Origin: Acidimicrobiaceae bacterium
GTDB taxonomy: Bacteria; Actinomycetota; Acidimicrobiia; Acidimicrobiales; Poriferisodalaceae
Reading direction: 5' to 3'
Assembly (NCBI GenBank): GCA_002722565.1
Contig: PBMG01000007.1
Span: forward strand, 168,423 to 232,422
Length of the DNA: 64,000 nt
The notes under the pieces are model-generated. The model made no database searches. It saw nothing but the letters and a program-made list of their open reading frames with translations, and had not been told where the DNA came from. Shown piece by piece: positions 1-8,150 of the stretch. Both the position numbers and the translations under genes were made by a program. Numbering within the stretch: position 1 is the stretch's first letter; every line of letters begins with the position of its first letter.

Positions 1-1
1 C

Positions 2-865
2 TCAGAGCTCGTTACCATGCCCGTTTTCGATGCTTCGGTAGCTGCGTCAGCTATAGAACGTTATGGAGTAACAACCTTTCATGGCTCCGACGAAATGCTT
101 TTGCGAATCGTCGAATCTGGTCGTGATCTGAGTTCGTTGAATGCTGTGGGTTACGCCCGGTTTGACAACGCGTTGGAAGGAGTGGTGGAAGCTGCGTCTC
201 AGGTGGGCGTTGATGCGATTGGGTTATATGGCATGAGCGAGGTCCATGCCATTTATTCTCACCGCGATCGAGATAATAAAGAGCGGTCCTCAGTGCCTGG
301 CGGTACGTTAGTTTCGAGTCGAGCGGAAGCTCGGGTTATTGATCCGAGTACCGGAAATGATGTTCCAGAAGGAACAGAAGGCGAACTTTTACTTAAGGGA
401 CCTTCACTCTTCGCGGGATATTTAGCTGACGGAGGAACCGAAATCGACATAGCGCTGACCGAGGCTCATTTTGTGGATGGGTGGTTCCGAACAGGAGATC
501 TGGCGAGGCTCGAAAACAGCGAGACATTTGAGTACTTAGCCAGACTTGGAGATGTTCTTCGGTTGGGTGGTTTTCTAGTGAATCCGGCTGAGATAGAGGA
601 CTGCCTTTTACAAAACCCGAATGTAGAAGCGGTGCAGGTTGTAGGGATTGACTTACCTGGAGGGACTAAACCAGTGGCCTTCGTAATTAGCCAAAAACCT
701 ATAAATGAAGATGAGTTACGAATGAAATGCCGAAGTTCGCTAGCGGCTTACAAAGTGCCCGTCAGAATTCTTCAACTCGATGAATTCCCGGTAACTCCTA
801 GCGCTAACGGGTCAAAGATCCAAAAAGTACGCCTGCGCGAGTTGGCTATGGAGGAAGTCGATTGA
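2..865 (+). CDS. AMP-dependent acyl-CoA synthetase/ligase, C-terminal part (5' end outside window)
   Basis: The reading frame is open back to base 2, so the gene starts before the window; the ATG at 17 is internal. What remains is the C-terminal half of an ANL-superfamily adenylating enzyme, which activates a carboxylic acid to acyl-AMP and then acyl-CoA. Visible motifs are YGMSEV (A5 region), GWFRTGDLA (A7), the hinge segment RLGDVLRLGGFLVNPAEIE (A8) and a terminal SANGSKIQK segment holding the A10 lysine. The substrate cannot be told from this part. It fits the many acyl-CoA catabolic genes in the window. The family is clear; specificity is unknown. Confidence 0.85.
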   Translation, partial: SELVTMPVFDASVAASAIERYGVTTFHGSDEMLLRIVESGRDLSSLNAVGYARFDNALEGVVEAASQVGVDAIGLYGMSEVHAIYSHRDRDNKERSSVPGGTLVSSRAEARVIDPSTGNDVPEGTEGELLLKGPSLFAGYLADGGTEIDIALTEAHFVDGWFRTGDLARLENSETFEYLARLGDVLRLGGFLVNPAEIEDCLLQNPNVEAVQVVGIDLPGGTKPVAFVISQKPINEDELRMKCRSSLAAYKVPVRILQLDEFPVTPSANGSKIQKVRLRELAMEEVD

Positions 866-933
866 CTCTGAGCGAATCGGCAGTGACTTCTCAGTGTCCC
901 ATCATCCCCGTACACTCGCCGACAAGGCTTAGA

Positions 934-949
934 GGTGAGGTAGCTCACC
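934..949 (+). terminator. short hairpin in the gap after the synthetase gene
   Basis: GGTGAG and CTCACC (934-939 and 944-949) form a perfect 6-bp stem with a GTAG loop, 68 bases after the synthetase stop and 34 bases before the methyltransferase start. No T-run follows, so it would be a weak terminator at best. It may instead be a 5' leader hairpin or chance. Confidence 0.25.
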
Positions 950-982
950 GACGGTCATGAATGTAGTTAGGGAGCACTTGCG

Positions 983-2488
983 GTGACAGAGAGCAGACAA
1001 CGCACTTCAACTTCATCGTTCGGGGTGTCTCGCCGCGAAGGGCATGACTCTTCCGCTTTTTATTCTCGTTTCAGCCCGCCAGACCTGTCTAGCGATGACA
1101 CCGTTAATGCAATTCCAGATTTAGGAGATGGGTGCTTAGAAGGCGACTCTCGAGACATGCATCATATCCCGGACTCCAGTGTCGCCTTAGTAGTAACTTC
1201 GCCGCCGTACTTTGTTGGCAAGGAATACGAGGATTCCATTGCTGCTGATGCTGATGAACGAGTCCCTACTACGTACTTCGAGTATCTCCGAATGCTTGAT
1301 TCAGTATTCGCTGAGTGTGTTCGAGTTATGGAACCGGGCGGACGTATAGCGGTCAACGTTGCGAATCTCGGACGCAAGCCCTATCGAAGTCTGTCAGCCG
1401 ACGTCATCCGCATTCTCGAGGATTTAGGGCTGCTTCTCCGAGGTGAGATTATTTGGCAAAAGAGTCGTGGAAGTAGCGGCTCATGCGCATGGGGTTCTTT
1501 TAGGAGCGCCGCAAACCCTGCGTTGCGGGACACAACTGAACGGATAATAGTTGCTAGCAAGGGCCGCTTCGACAGAGCTAAGTCACCTGCAGCAAGAGCC
1601 GAACTAGGCCTTCCTCATAGAAGTACATTGCCCACTGACGAATTTATGGAGGCGACCCTTGATGTGTGGGATATGCATGCCGAGAGTGCTCGACGAGTGC
1701 GGCATCCCGCACCTTTCCCTGTAGAACTCCCGCGCCGTCTAATCGATCTTTACACCTTCGAAGGAGATGTGGTTCTGGACCCCTTTATGGGTTCGGGGTC
1801 GACGCTTGTAGCCGCTGCTCTCACAGATCGGCGAGGAATTGGGTACGACTTAGACTCGAACTATGTTGATGTCGCTCGCGAGCGAATTAATGCAGCGAAA
1901 GCAAGGGTTTGGGCGCATCGACAGCCCCCCGGGGAACAGCCCCCCTTGCCTGAGATTGCTGAAGCCTTAGCCGACGTGACAGACGCGGAAATAGCCTCTG
2001 AAGATTTCCAGCGACGAGCAACTCAGGAAGGGAAAAAAGCTCAAGATATAGCCATTGGCCTTTTGGAGAGAAGCGGCTTTACTTTGTTACAAAAGGACGT
2101 GAAGGTGCCTCGTGCTGGAGTTCAGTACAACTTCAAGGTCGAAGATGCTGCTGGTGATGAATGGTGGATAGACGTTTCTGGGGCCTTCACCACGGTGAGA
2201 CCAGGGTTGTTGCGGATTGACACTGTTTGGAAGACTCTTGGAAGAGCTTCGGTTTTGAAAGCACATGATGCCGAAGCGAGAATCTTGGTCCTTACCGCTC
2301 ACTTGCCTAGACCAGGAAGCGAAGGAGATAAAGCTCTGAGAGCGGTAGGTCCTTATACGGTGTTTGACGCTATAGCGATGTTCGACGAAGAGGCAGTGGA
2401 ACGTCTAGTTAGATACGCCAGCGGTGGGATGAAAGACCCGTTACCTGGTTTTTGGAAAGCTAAAGAAATCACGTCTGGTTTGAGCTAA
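983..2488 (+). CDS. DNA (N4/N6) methyltransferase with C-terminal PD-(D/E)XK-like domain
   Basis: This 501-residue protein starts at GTG 983. Residues about 45-310 form a beta-class amino-methyltransferase: catalytic motif IV TSPPY (72-76) comes before the SAM-binding motif I, DPFMGSGST (266-274), with a motif X-like HPAPFPVELPRRLIDLYT just ahead of motif I. It should methylate adenine N6 or cytosine N4 in DNA. After a charged linker, residues about 340-480 form an extra domain with the pattern FKVEDAAGDEWWIDVSG, then RIDTVWKTLGRA, which resembles a PD-(D/E)XK nuclease core. The usual Lys of D/E-X-K is Ser399; Lys417 could substitute. It may therefore be a single-chain restriction-modification enzyme or a methyltransferase with a DNA-recognition domain. 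Its stop overlaps the next gene (TAATG), implying coupled translation. The methyltransferase call is strong; the nuclease-like call is inference. Confidence 0.85.
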   Translation: MTESRQRTSTSSFGVSRREGHDSSAFYSRFSPPDLSSDDTVNAIPDLGDGCLEGDSRDMHHIPDSSVALVVTSPPYFVGKEYEDSIAADADERVPTTYFEYLRMLDSVFAECVRVMEPGGRIAVNVANLGRKPYRSLSADVIRILEDLGLLLRGEIIWQKSRGSSGSCAWGSFRSAANPALRDTTERIIVASKGRFDRAKSPAARAELGLPHRSTLPTDEFMEATLDVWDMHAESARRVRHPAPFPVELPRRLIDLYTFEGDVVLDPFMGSGSTLVAAALTDRRGIGYDLDSNYVDVARERINAAKARVWAHRQPPGEQPPLPEIAEALADVTDAEIASEDFQRRATQEGKKAQDIAIGLLERSGFTLLQKDVKVPRAGVQYNFKVEDAAGDEWWIDVSGAFTTVRPGLLRIDTVWKTLGRASVLKAHDAEARILVLTAHLPRPGSEGDKALRAVGPYTVFDAIAMFDEEAVERLVRYASGGMKDPLPGFWKAKEITSGLS

Positions 2489-2823
2489 TGCCCGGAGTTG
2501 CTTATGCGGTTGTGAGATCGGAGCCACCACAAGTTTTCCTTGCTGATGACGTGGACGTATTGCACAGGTTGCTAGCTGCCGAACTAGTTGCCCGCACCCC
2601 GACCGATGTTCTTAGCGCGGATGAAACTGAACAGATTAAAGAAGCTCTTCTTGACGAACGATGGGGTGACGCAGTGCTGGCCTGGATTGATCTGATGAAA
2701 ATCGAAGTAGATGTATATACCCATCTGCATGTGTACACAGAGAACGACTTACCAGCTGATCTCATTGGGGCACAAATGCAATTCGCTCCTCTCTTTCGAG
2801 AAGCTTCTCAGCCGGGCGTTTAA
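2488..2823 (+). CDS. hypothetical protein translationally coupled to the methyltransferase
   Basis: This 111-residue gene has its ATG at 2488 sharing one base with the methyltransferase stop codon, a layout typical of coupled translation. I do not recognise the family. The chain is acidic, with no membrane segment or signal peptide, and is predicted mainly helical (DVLHRLLAAELVAR; DETEQIKEALLDERWGDAVLAWIDLM). Cysteines are absent. Position suggests a partner of the methyltransferase: a modulator, specificity aid or nuclease-associated subunit. Its 3' end overlaps the convergent transporter gene by 4 bases. Confidence 0.65.
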   Translation: MPGVAYAVVRSEPPQVFLADDVDVLHRLLAAELVARTPTDVLSADETEQIKEALLDERWGDAVLAWIDLMKIEVDVYTHLHVYTENDLPADLIGAQMQFAPLFREASQPGV

Positions 2824-3560
2824 TCCAGCGCTGCTGAAATGATGACGCGCAACGAGATGATGGTCAGAGCGAAACGAAACAGGTGACCGAAAATAACTTC
2901 ACTGAGCTTCTTCAGCAGGCGAGTCCCGAGCCAAGTACCTACAAGAACAGCGGTGATCCCAATACCCAATAGAGCTAGCTGATCCCAATAGGCGAACCCA
3001 TCGCCGGCGAACAGAATGATCTTGGCCAAGTGCCCTAGGGTTTGAGCCATTGCGAAGGTCGCGACCATTGCAGTTCGGGTGGGTAGCTCAGCTCTAAATA
3101 CAGGTGCAATTGCGGGGCCCGTAACACCGAAAGGTATGTTGAGAAATCCCGCGATCGCTCCAAGAGGGATGAAAGTCCGACGACCGGTACCCAAGAAGAC
3201 GCTAAGCCCTTTGAGACCTTGGGGCCACCAAACGAGCAAAAGGGCAAATATGCCGATAAATATTCTGCCAACAGCGACCGGGAATGCTCCGGCAACAAGA
3301 AGTCCCGCGAGACCAGCAGGGAGCAACAACAAAGAGAAACGTTTAACGACTGCCCAGTCGACGTCATCACGCAAAATAACAGCTCGCGAAGAGTTGGAGG
3401 CAAGCTGAATTACGGCGTGAATTGGGATTGCCTCAAGAGGGTCGAGGAATTGAAGCAGAACCGACAGAAGCAAGATGCCGCCACCTAGACCGGCAACGGC
3501 TGTAATCGTCGAACCTAACAGAGCTGCTATGGCCACTAAACAAAGCTCTAATTCAGACAC
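2820..3560 (-). CDS. TauE/SafE-family membrane transporter
   Basis: This 246-residue very hydrophobic protein with about eight predicted membrane segments begins at GTG 3560, with AGGGGA just upstream. The N-terminal repeat TAVAGLGGGILLLSVLL and the mid-protein GAIAGFLNIPFGVTGPAIAP match the duplicated Gly-rich repeats of the TauE/SafE (DUF81) family, which exports sulfite or other sulfonate-derived and organic anions. The substrate cannot be read from the sequence. The gene stands alone, convergent with the methyltransferase pair and divergent from the HU gene. The stop codons of the convergent genes overlap. Confidence 0.85.
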   Translation of the reverse strand: MSELELCLVAIAALLGSTITAVAGLGGGILLLSVLLQFLDPLEAIPIHAVIQLASNSSRAVILRDDVDWAVVKRFSLLLLPAGLAGLLVAGAFPVAVGRIFIGIFALLLVWWPQGLKGLSVFLGTGRRTFIPLGAIAGFLNIPFGVTGPAIAPVFRAELPTRTAMVATFAMAQTLGHLAKIILFAGDGFAYWDQLALLGIGITAVLVGTWLGTRLLKKLSEVIFGHLFRFALTIISLRVIISAALD

Positions 3561-3674
3561 ATAGTCCCCTGATGTAAAACCGTGTTTGGCCGAAATTCAT
3601 GGTGATCTGAAGATAGTCGGGTAACCCTCTTGACCCTATGTTCTGACCTTAAAGGCTTAAAAGCCCGGAAATAC

Positions 3675-3703
3675 TTGACCTGAGCGCCGAACAAGAGTCA
3701 AAT
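3675..3703 (+). promoter_or_regulatory. sigma70-type promoter for the HU gene
   Basis: TTGACC at 3675-3680 is followed after exactly 17 bases by TCAAAT at 3698-3703, a good -35 and a fair -10. Transcription would start near 3710, giving a leader of about 45 bases that contains GAGGAG (3745-3750) six bases before ATG 3757. The box is read by eye, not scored against a model. Confidence 0.5.
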
Positions 3704-3756
3704 AACACCGATGACATTCGCGTGTGGCGCGCGTATGTCCGTATGAGGAGACTCAC

Positions 3757-4041
3757 ATGGCCAATATGTCCAAATCCGACGTGCTTTCCGCAGTAGCTGG
3801 CAGTGCCGGCTGCACTAAAGCGGATGCTGAAGCGGTAATTGAAGCGTTCTTCGGATGCGTGGAGAGTGCTGCGAAGGCCGGCAATGCCGTTGCTTGGCCC
3901 GGCGTGGGTAAATTCTCACGCTCGGACCGTGCTGCTCGACAGGGTCGCAACCCGCAAACAGGTGCAACCATTCAAATAGCAGCTAGCAGCAGCGTGAAAT
4001 TTACGGCCGCGAAAGCGCTTAAGGATCGAATGAACGGTTGA
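3757..4041 (+). CDS. HU/IHF-family nucleoid DNA-binding protein
   Basis: The 94-residue protein from ATG 3757 (RBS GAGGAG six bases upstream; an in-frame upstream start at 3724 lacks a ribosome site) has the HU layout: N-terminal helices with MSKSDVLSAVAGSAG, then the beta-arm region VGKFSRSDRAARQGRNPQTG and a C-terminal helix FTAAKALKDRMNG. It should bind and bend DNA as a dimer. It lacks the long Lys/Ala-rich tail of mycobacterial HupB, so it resembles the short bacterial HU form. A strong promoter-like element precedes it and an intrinsic terminator follows, so it is probably monocistronic and highly expressed. Confidence 0.92.
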   Translation: MANMSKSDVLSAVAGSAGCTKADAEAVIEAFFGCVESAAKAGNAVAWPGVGKFSRSDRAARQGRNPQTGATIQIAASSSVKFTAAKALKDRMNG

Positions 4042-4068
4042 GGCATAGCCTCAGCTGAGATTTAAACG

Positions 4069-4103
4069 AAAGTGAGTCGGGTGACCCCCGGCTCACTTTT
4101 CGT
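4069..4103 (+). terminator. Rho-independent terminator after HU gene
   Basis: AAAGTGAGTCGGG (4069-4081) pairs with CCCGGCTCACTTT (4087-4099), with one G-U pair and a five-base loop. The stem is 13 bp and GC-rich at its loop end, and is followed by a short TT. It lies 28 bases after the HU stop and, being nearly symmetric, could also serve the convergent PIG-L gene. Confidence 0.8.
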
Positions 4104-4138
4104 GTATTTAAGCGTGTTCTAGACGAGGGCCTAGTACT

Positions 4139-4864
4139 TCAAAGGTCGGTAATTGCTTTAAACACCTCGGCAGAATCTAGACCGAAAGGCTCAGCGAGGC
4201 GTTCAAGTTCAGCCCGGATCCGACTCTCAAATGCCTTGATTTCAGCTGGATCGTTCGCGTCTCGAATTCTATGAGTTGTTTCAAACTGACTTCGGTGCTC
4301 CAACAGGGCAGAGGCTTTAGCAGATTCCCAACCTTTGACATCTTCAGCATGGTCAGGTTCTTCAGCTTCGAATAGCAACAATGCATCAGGTCGATGTGGT
4401 TCCAGGTCGTGTTCTGGGAAAAAGAATGGATCACGGGCTGCAACAATTGCTTCAACGGCGAGTAATCCAGCATGACGGTGATCTGGATGGAGTCGGTATC
4501 TTGTCCATGGGTCATGACCAATGATGATTTGTGGACGCAATTGCCGGATGACTCTTGCAACTTCTGATCGCATCGCAAGATCGCTTTGTAGCTCTCCGTC
4601 TACTTGATCCAAAAAAGTTACTGAGCCTTGGGAACTCAGTTTGTGAGCTGCAGCTTTTTGTTCAGCTTTCCGGGTAGCTATCAGAGCTACTTGATCGGCA
4701 TGCGGATTCCACGTTCCCTTTGAGCCATCTGTGCAAACCAAGTGATGGACAACCGTTCCACCTGCAGCCCACTTAGCTAAGGTCGCTCCACACTGGAACT
4801 CGGCATCATCTGGATGGGCGACAATAACCAGGGCTGATTGTGGCTTTGGAAATGAGTTTTTCAC
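4139..4864 (-). CDS. PIG-L family deacetylase (LmbE-like)
   Basis: This 241-residue protein starts at GTG 4864, five bases after the cofC stop, so the two are one operon. It carries the PIG-L zinc signature VAHPDDAEFQCG near residue 17 and the second zinc-binding segment HPDHRHAG. The family hydrolyses N-acetyl groups from amino sugars or thiol conjugates. It differs from the Mca-like protein at 27011-27874 and may act on another N-acyl sugar or amide. The link to F420 synthesis is positional only. Family assignment is confident; the substrate is not known. Confidence 0.85.
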   Translation of the reverse strand: MKNSFPKPQSALVIVAHPDDAEFQCGATLAKWAAGGTVVHHLVCTDGSKGTWNPHADQVALIATRKAEQKAAAHKLSSQGSVTFLDQVDGELQSDLAMRSEVARVIRQLRPQIIIGHDPWTRYRLHPDHRHAGLLAVEAIVAARDPFFFPEHDLEPHRPDALLLFEAEEPDHAEDVKGWESAKASALLEHRSQFETTHRIRDANDPAEIKAFESRIRAELERLAEPFGLDSAEVFKAITDL

Positions 4865-4869
4865 TGTTA

Positions 4870-5466
4870 TCAGTCCGTGTTGGGTGGTTCGGCAAGTCCA
4901 TCAAGGTCCTCAGGGGTGTCTATGTCCCACTGCAGTTCAGGAATTTGCAGGACCTTTAGGTCCAATCCTTGGTTCACGGCCTCGTCCATGTGGCTGAAAA
5001 GGGAGTCTTCTCCGTAATGGAATCTAAATGAGGTACGGGTTGGCAAGCTGAGAACGTTAGTCCCTCGACCATGACGATCAGGAACTATAGAGACAGTGTT
5101 GGGCCTTGCTATTCCATCCAATGACTTGGCGTATGGAAGATCAGCGTGAACGATCGTTGCATGAGTGAATTCGTTTGCGACCTGGGACATACCCTCGGTT
5201 ATCGCAGCGTTCAGACCGGGTTGCGTAACCAAAATGACCCCTGCACCCGATGATTTTGCCCAACTAGCAACCTCGTCGCTGTCACAGACAACGTATATAG
5301 AAAAATCTTCCGCAGCTTCTATAACCTGCCGAGCCATAGCCCGAGCCAAGGATTCTCGCTCCGATGCTTCAAGTCGATTACTGAGTCGGTTTTTGGCATG
5401 CCGGAAGTCCTTTATAGGCACGAGTACTGCAATTGCCTTCTTCTCGAGAGCGTTGAGCGTTGCCAT
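4870..5466 (-). CDS. cofC: 2-phospho-L-lactate/phosphoenolpyruvate guanylyltransferase (F420 biosynthesis)
   Basis: This protein of about 198 residues has the CofC/FbiD nucleotidyltransferase features: VPIKDFRHAKNRLS at the N terminus (nucleotide-binding loop), the metal-site region VHADLP, and SIVPDRHGRGTNVLSLP. CofC transfers GMP to 2-phospho-L-lactate or PEP, supplying the side-chain precursor of coenzyme F420. I prefer ATG 5466 over the TTG one codon earlier. It is the first gene of a minus-strand operon with the PIG-L gene. Three F420-type luciferase-like enzymes in this window (29854, 42398, 44949) are its likely beneficiaries. Confidence 0.88.
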   Translation of the reverse strand: MATLNALEKKAIAVLVPIKDFRHAKNRLSNRLEASERESLARAMARQVIEAAEDFSIYVVCDSDEVASWAKSSGAGVILVTQPGLNAAITEGMSQVANEFTHATIVHADLPYAKSLDGIARPNTVSIVPDRHGRGTNVLSLPTRTSFRFHYGEDSLFSHMDEAVNQGLDLKVLQIPELQWDIDTPEDLDGLAEPPNTD

Positions 5467-5520
5467 CAAAGAGGATTCTATTGGTCTAACGCGACTGACT
5501 TATCGGTGGGTTGAGTTTCA

Positions 5521-7428
5521 GTGTCGGTCTCGACTGCTGAGCGCTCTACGCTGAGGTCAACCATGAAATTCTTTCGTCGCCTGTTAAGACCTAGCACTCC
5601 GCAGAAAAATCGCTTTTTGCCGCCAACACACTGGGTTCAACCTTGGTGGCTTCATCGTTGGAAAGAGCAAAATCAAACAGCGGACATTGATACACCGAAA
5701 ACCAATAATGTTGCGCGGTCATGGACTTTGTTGGGAAACCTAGAAAGTTCCCAGCGGATAGCTTTGGACAGACGAGGTCTAATAGCAGCTGAATCGGGTT
5801 CTTGGTCGCTCGACTGGTGGCTTCGCGTAGATGATGACTGGATTTTCCCTTCAGAGCATGGCGCAGTTCGACAACGCCTGGTCCATGGCGCGCCAGTAGT
5901 TGAGACCGTGCTGCGAGCAGCGGGTGGTGATCTTGTTCATCGAGCTTATGCAGCTCGGAGCGATTCGGAATATTTGGTAGTTGAGGTTGAAAATCAGGCA
6001 ACCCGACCGGTAGCTCTCGCCTGGGCGATCCGTCCATATGATCACCTTGGCGGCGGCCGAATCGAGAATATAGAACTTAATGAGAGGGCACTCTACGTAA
6101 ATGGTCAAATAGGGCTCGTTTGCGGACGAACCCCCGGGCAGCTAGTTGTAGGCAGCTCTGGCACAGACCCAGCTCAGTTCTTAGACGAGGTAGGAGAAGG
6201 TTCTAACTCGGTAATCTGTGAACAAGGAATGGCCAGCGCTGCCTTAATCATGCCGCTAGTCCATGGGGCGACTATTAGTTGTGTGATTCCGTTAGGACTA
6301 TCCGGCGGTGCCGACCCGAGTTCTAAATTACCGACCGCTGTGCAGGTCGCCCGTGGTTGGGGCCAGCATGCGGTTAGCGCGAGTCGTTATGTGCTGCCTC
6401 CTGGGCAACTGAATGATGTCTTTGACGCGTCACGACAATCTTTGTTGTTGGCGATAAAGGGTGAGGAGATAGTCCCTGCCTTAGGAGGCCCTCCACATGA
6501 TGGGAGTGACGAAGCGGCTGTATTGATGGCGCTTGCTGAATGTGGTTATGAAGGTGCAGTCCGAGAAGTTCTTATATCTCGAGCAGGACGTCAGGACCGC
6601 ATGGGTGCAGTTAATCATGGCAACCTCGATGTCACGGCTGCAACCCTTATTGGTGCCGGAAGGGCATTGGAGGTAGTTCCCGACGAGTCGTTATCGCTAG
6701 CACTCTCGGAATTCGCAGCTGACGGCGCCCGATGGATCCTCGCTAATCCTGACCCAAGTGCTCGAGAAGGCCTGCTAGCGGCTCATCAGATTCTTAAGGC
6801 TGTAGGAGCAGAAAAAGCATCTCGTGAACTAGAGGAATTAATTCCATCCGAGGGTCCAGCTGCTGGAGAAAAAAGTGGTGACGGCGAAACAATAAATGCC
6901 CTAGAAATGGCGCGGTCCACTTTTGATCACTTCAACGTTGATCCCGAAATGGCTCTGACTCAACTTCGCAGGCTAGCGTCACTCGCCTCATCGACTATGA
7001 ACTGGCCGACTCAGCTTGACCCAATAACAAAAAACGGCATTGCTGGCGCCGGACACGACCTCCGTGTAAGCGCTTGGTTTGTTCGCAGTTTCATGCGTCT
7101 ACTAGCGGACGACAGTCGTGACGAACTGCGCCTCGCTCTGGTGTGGCCGAAAGAATGGATTGGAATTGGAGTAGAAGTTCATGGTTTACCATCACGACAT
7201 GGGCCCGTTTCGTGGGCCGTGCGATGGCATGGCAACCGACCTGCCTTGCTATGGGAGGTAGAGAACGGCCCTGAAGAGCTCAACGTGCAAGCTCCCGGTC
7301 TTGATATGGAATTCCGAGGCGAAGGGTGTGTTGGCGAGCAGCTCTTAAATCCGATTGATCACGAAATCGAAATACCGGTTCCTCGCGACCCTGATCGTGA
7401 TGCGCCACCGTCCGGCAGTTTTAGTTGA
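5521..7428 (+). CDS. large protein with glucoamylase-like (alpha/alpha) toroid architecture, function unknown
   Basis: The frame opens at GTG 5521; ATG 5563, giving MKFFRRLLR, is an equally good start, so the product is 635 or 621 residues. I do not recognise a named family. The N-terminal third looks like a beta-sandwich (repeated short strands, e.g. EYLVVEVENQATRPVALAWA). The middle is helical and Ala/Leu-rich. Near residue 490 comes MNWPTQLDPITKNGIAGAGHD, and then a beta-rich end. This order, with a WP...GHD segment before the last helices, recalls GH15/GH65-type glycosidases, but I cannot identify the catalytic acids. There is no signal peptide, so it is probably cytoplasmic. It is divergent from cofC and 44 bases ahead of rnhB. 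Confidence 0.6.
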   Translation: MSVSTAERSTLRSTMKFFRRLLRPSTPQKNRFLPPTHWVQPWWLHRWKEQNQTADIDTPKTNNVARSWTLLGNLESSQRIALDRRGLIAAESGSWSLDWWLRVDDDWIFPSEHGAVRQRLVHGAPVVETVLRAAGGDLVHRAYAARSDSEYLVVEVENQATRPVALAWAIRPYDHLGGGRIENIELNERALYVNGQIGLVCGRTPGQLVVGSSGTDPAQFLDEVGEGSNSVICEQGMASAALIMPLVHGATISCVIPLGLSGGADPSSKLPTAVQVARGWGQHAVSASRYVLPPGQLNDVFDASRQSLLLAIKGEEIVPALGGPPHDGSDEAAVLMALAECGYEGAVREVLISRAGRQDRMGAVNHGNLDVTAATLIGAGRALEVVPDESLSLALSEFAADGARWILANPDPSAREGLLAAHQILKAVGAEKASRELEELIPSEGPAAGEKSGDGETINALEMARSTFDHFNVDPEMALTQLRRLASLASSTMNWPTQLDPITKNGIAGAGHDLRVSAWFVRSFMRLLADDSRDELRLALVWPKEWIGIGVEVHGLPSRHGPVSWAVRWHGNRPALLWEVENGPEELNVQAPGLDMEFRGEGCVGEQLLNPIDHEIEIPVPRDPDRDAPPSGSFS

Positions 7429-7472
7429 GGCCGGTCACTGACGTGTAGACAAGCGCCGACTACCGTTCCCTC

Positions 7473-8150
7473 ATGGCTGATCGCGACCCACCAAATTTGA
7501 CTCAAGAACGTCATTACTGGGGATTAGGTGATTCGGTCGTAGTTGGGATCGACGAAGTAGGTAAGGGCGCTTGGGCTGGGCCCTTGACTATAGGTGCTGT
7601 TGTATTGCCGAAAACCGGAAGAGTTAACGGTGTTCGAGATTCAAAGATGCTGACGCACAAAGTCCGAGAACAACTTTTTGGTCGAATTGATGGTTGGGCA
7701 CGATGTTGGTCGGTAGGTCACGCGAGTGCTCGCGAGTGTGACGAATTAGGAATGTCAGATGCGCAACGGCTGGCAACTCGAAGAGCCCTAGATTCTTTGC
7801 CGTTAACTCCTGATCGAGTGTTGCTCGATGGCAATTGGAACTACATCGACTGGGTGCCGAGCGCAACTATCGTCAAGGGTGACCAGACATGCCTTTCTAT
7901 CGCTGCTGCTTCAGTTATGGCCAAAGTGGTCCGTGATCGGATCATGTCGACAGCTGCTAACCATTTCCCGGCCTACATGTTCGAAAACAACAAGGGCTAC
8001 CCTGCGCCGCAGCATCAAATGGCTTTAGCTGGTTACGGACCGTGCCTAATACACCGAAAAAGCTGGGCTTTCATGGACGATCTGATGTGGACAAGTTATC
8101 AACGGTACGATCGTGGCCAGGTCGATCAAGGAACTCTGTTCGCGGCATGA
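7473..8150 (+). CDS. rnhB: ribonuclease HII
   Basis: This 225-residue enzyme nicks RNA-DNA hybrids at misinserted ribonucleotides. The active-site set is visible: D27 and E28 in GIDEVGKGAWAGP, D119 in LLDG and D137 in KGDQ, plus the type-2 helix AAASVMAKVVRDR. DSKML (56-60) is the substrate-clamping loop. The usual DEAGRG signature reads DEVGKG here, a conservative variant that keeps the 2'-OH-sensing G-K/R-G. The stop overlaps the following methyltransferase start (ATGA), so the two are co-translated. Confidence 0.93.
   Translation: MADRDPPNLTQERHYWGLGDSVVVGIDEVGKGAWAGPLTIGAVVLPKTGRVNGVRDSKMLTHKVREQLFGRIDGWARCWSVGHASARECDELGMSDAQRLATRRALDSLPLTPDRVLLDGNWNYIDWVPSATIVKGDQTCLSIAAASVMAKVVRDRIMSTAANHFPAYMFENNKGYPAPQHQMALAGYGPCLIHRKSWAFMDDLMWTSYQRYDRGQVDQGTLFAA

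Noticed and set aside
983-2823. Idea that the methyltransferase locus is a full defence island
   Set aside because: Flanking genes are ordinary housekeeping or transport genes, and no helicase, toxin or other defence gene is adjacent; only the fusion and its partner remain of interest.
3079-3488. Plus-strand frames inside the TauE gene
   Set aside because: They are antisense shadows of a well-supported membrane protein with clear family repeats.
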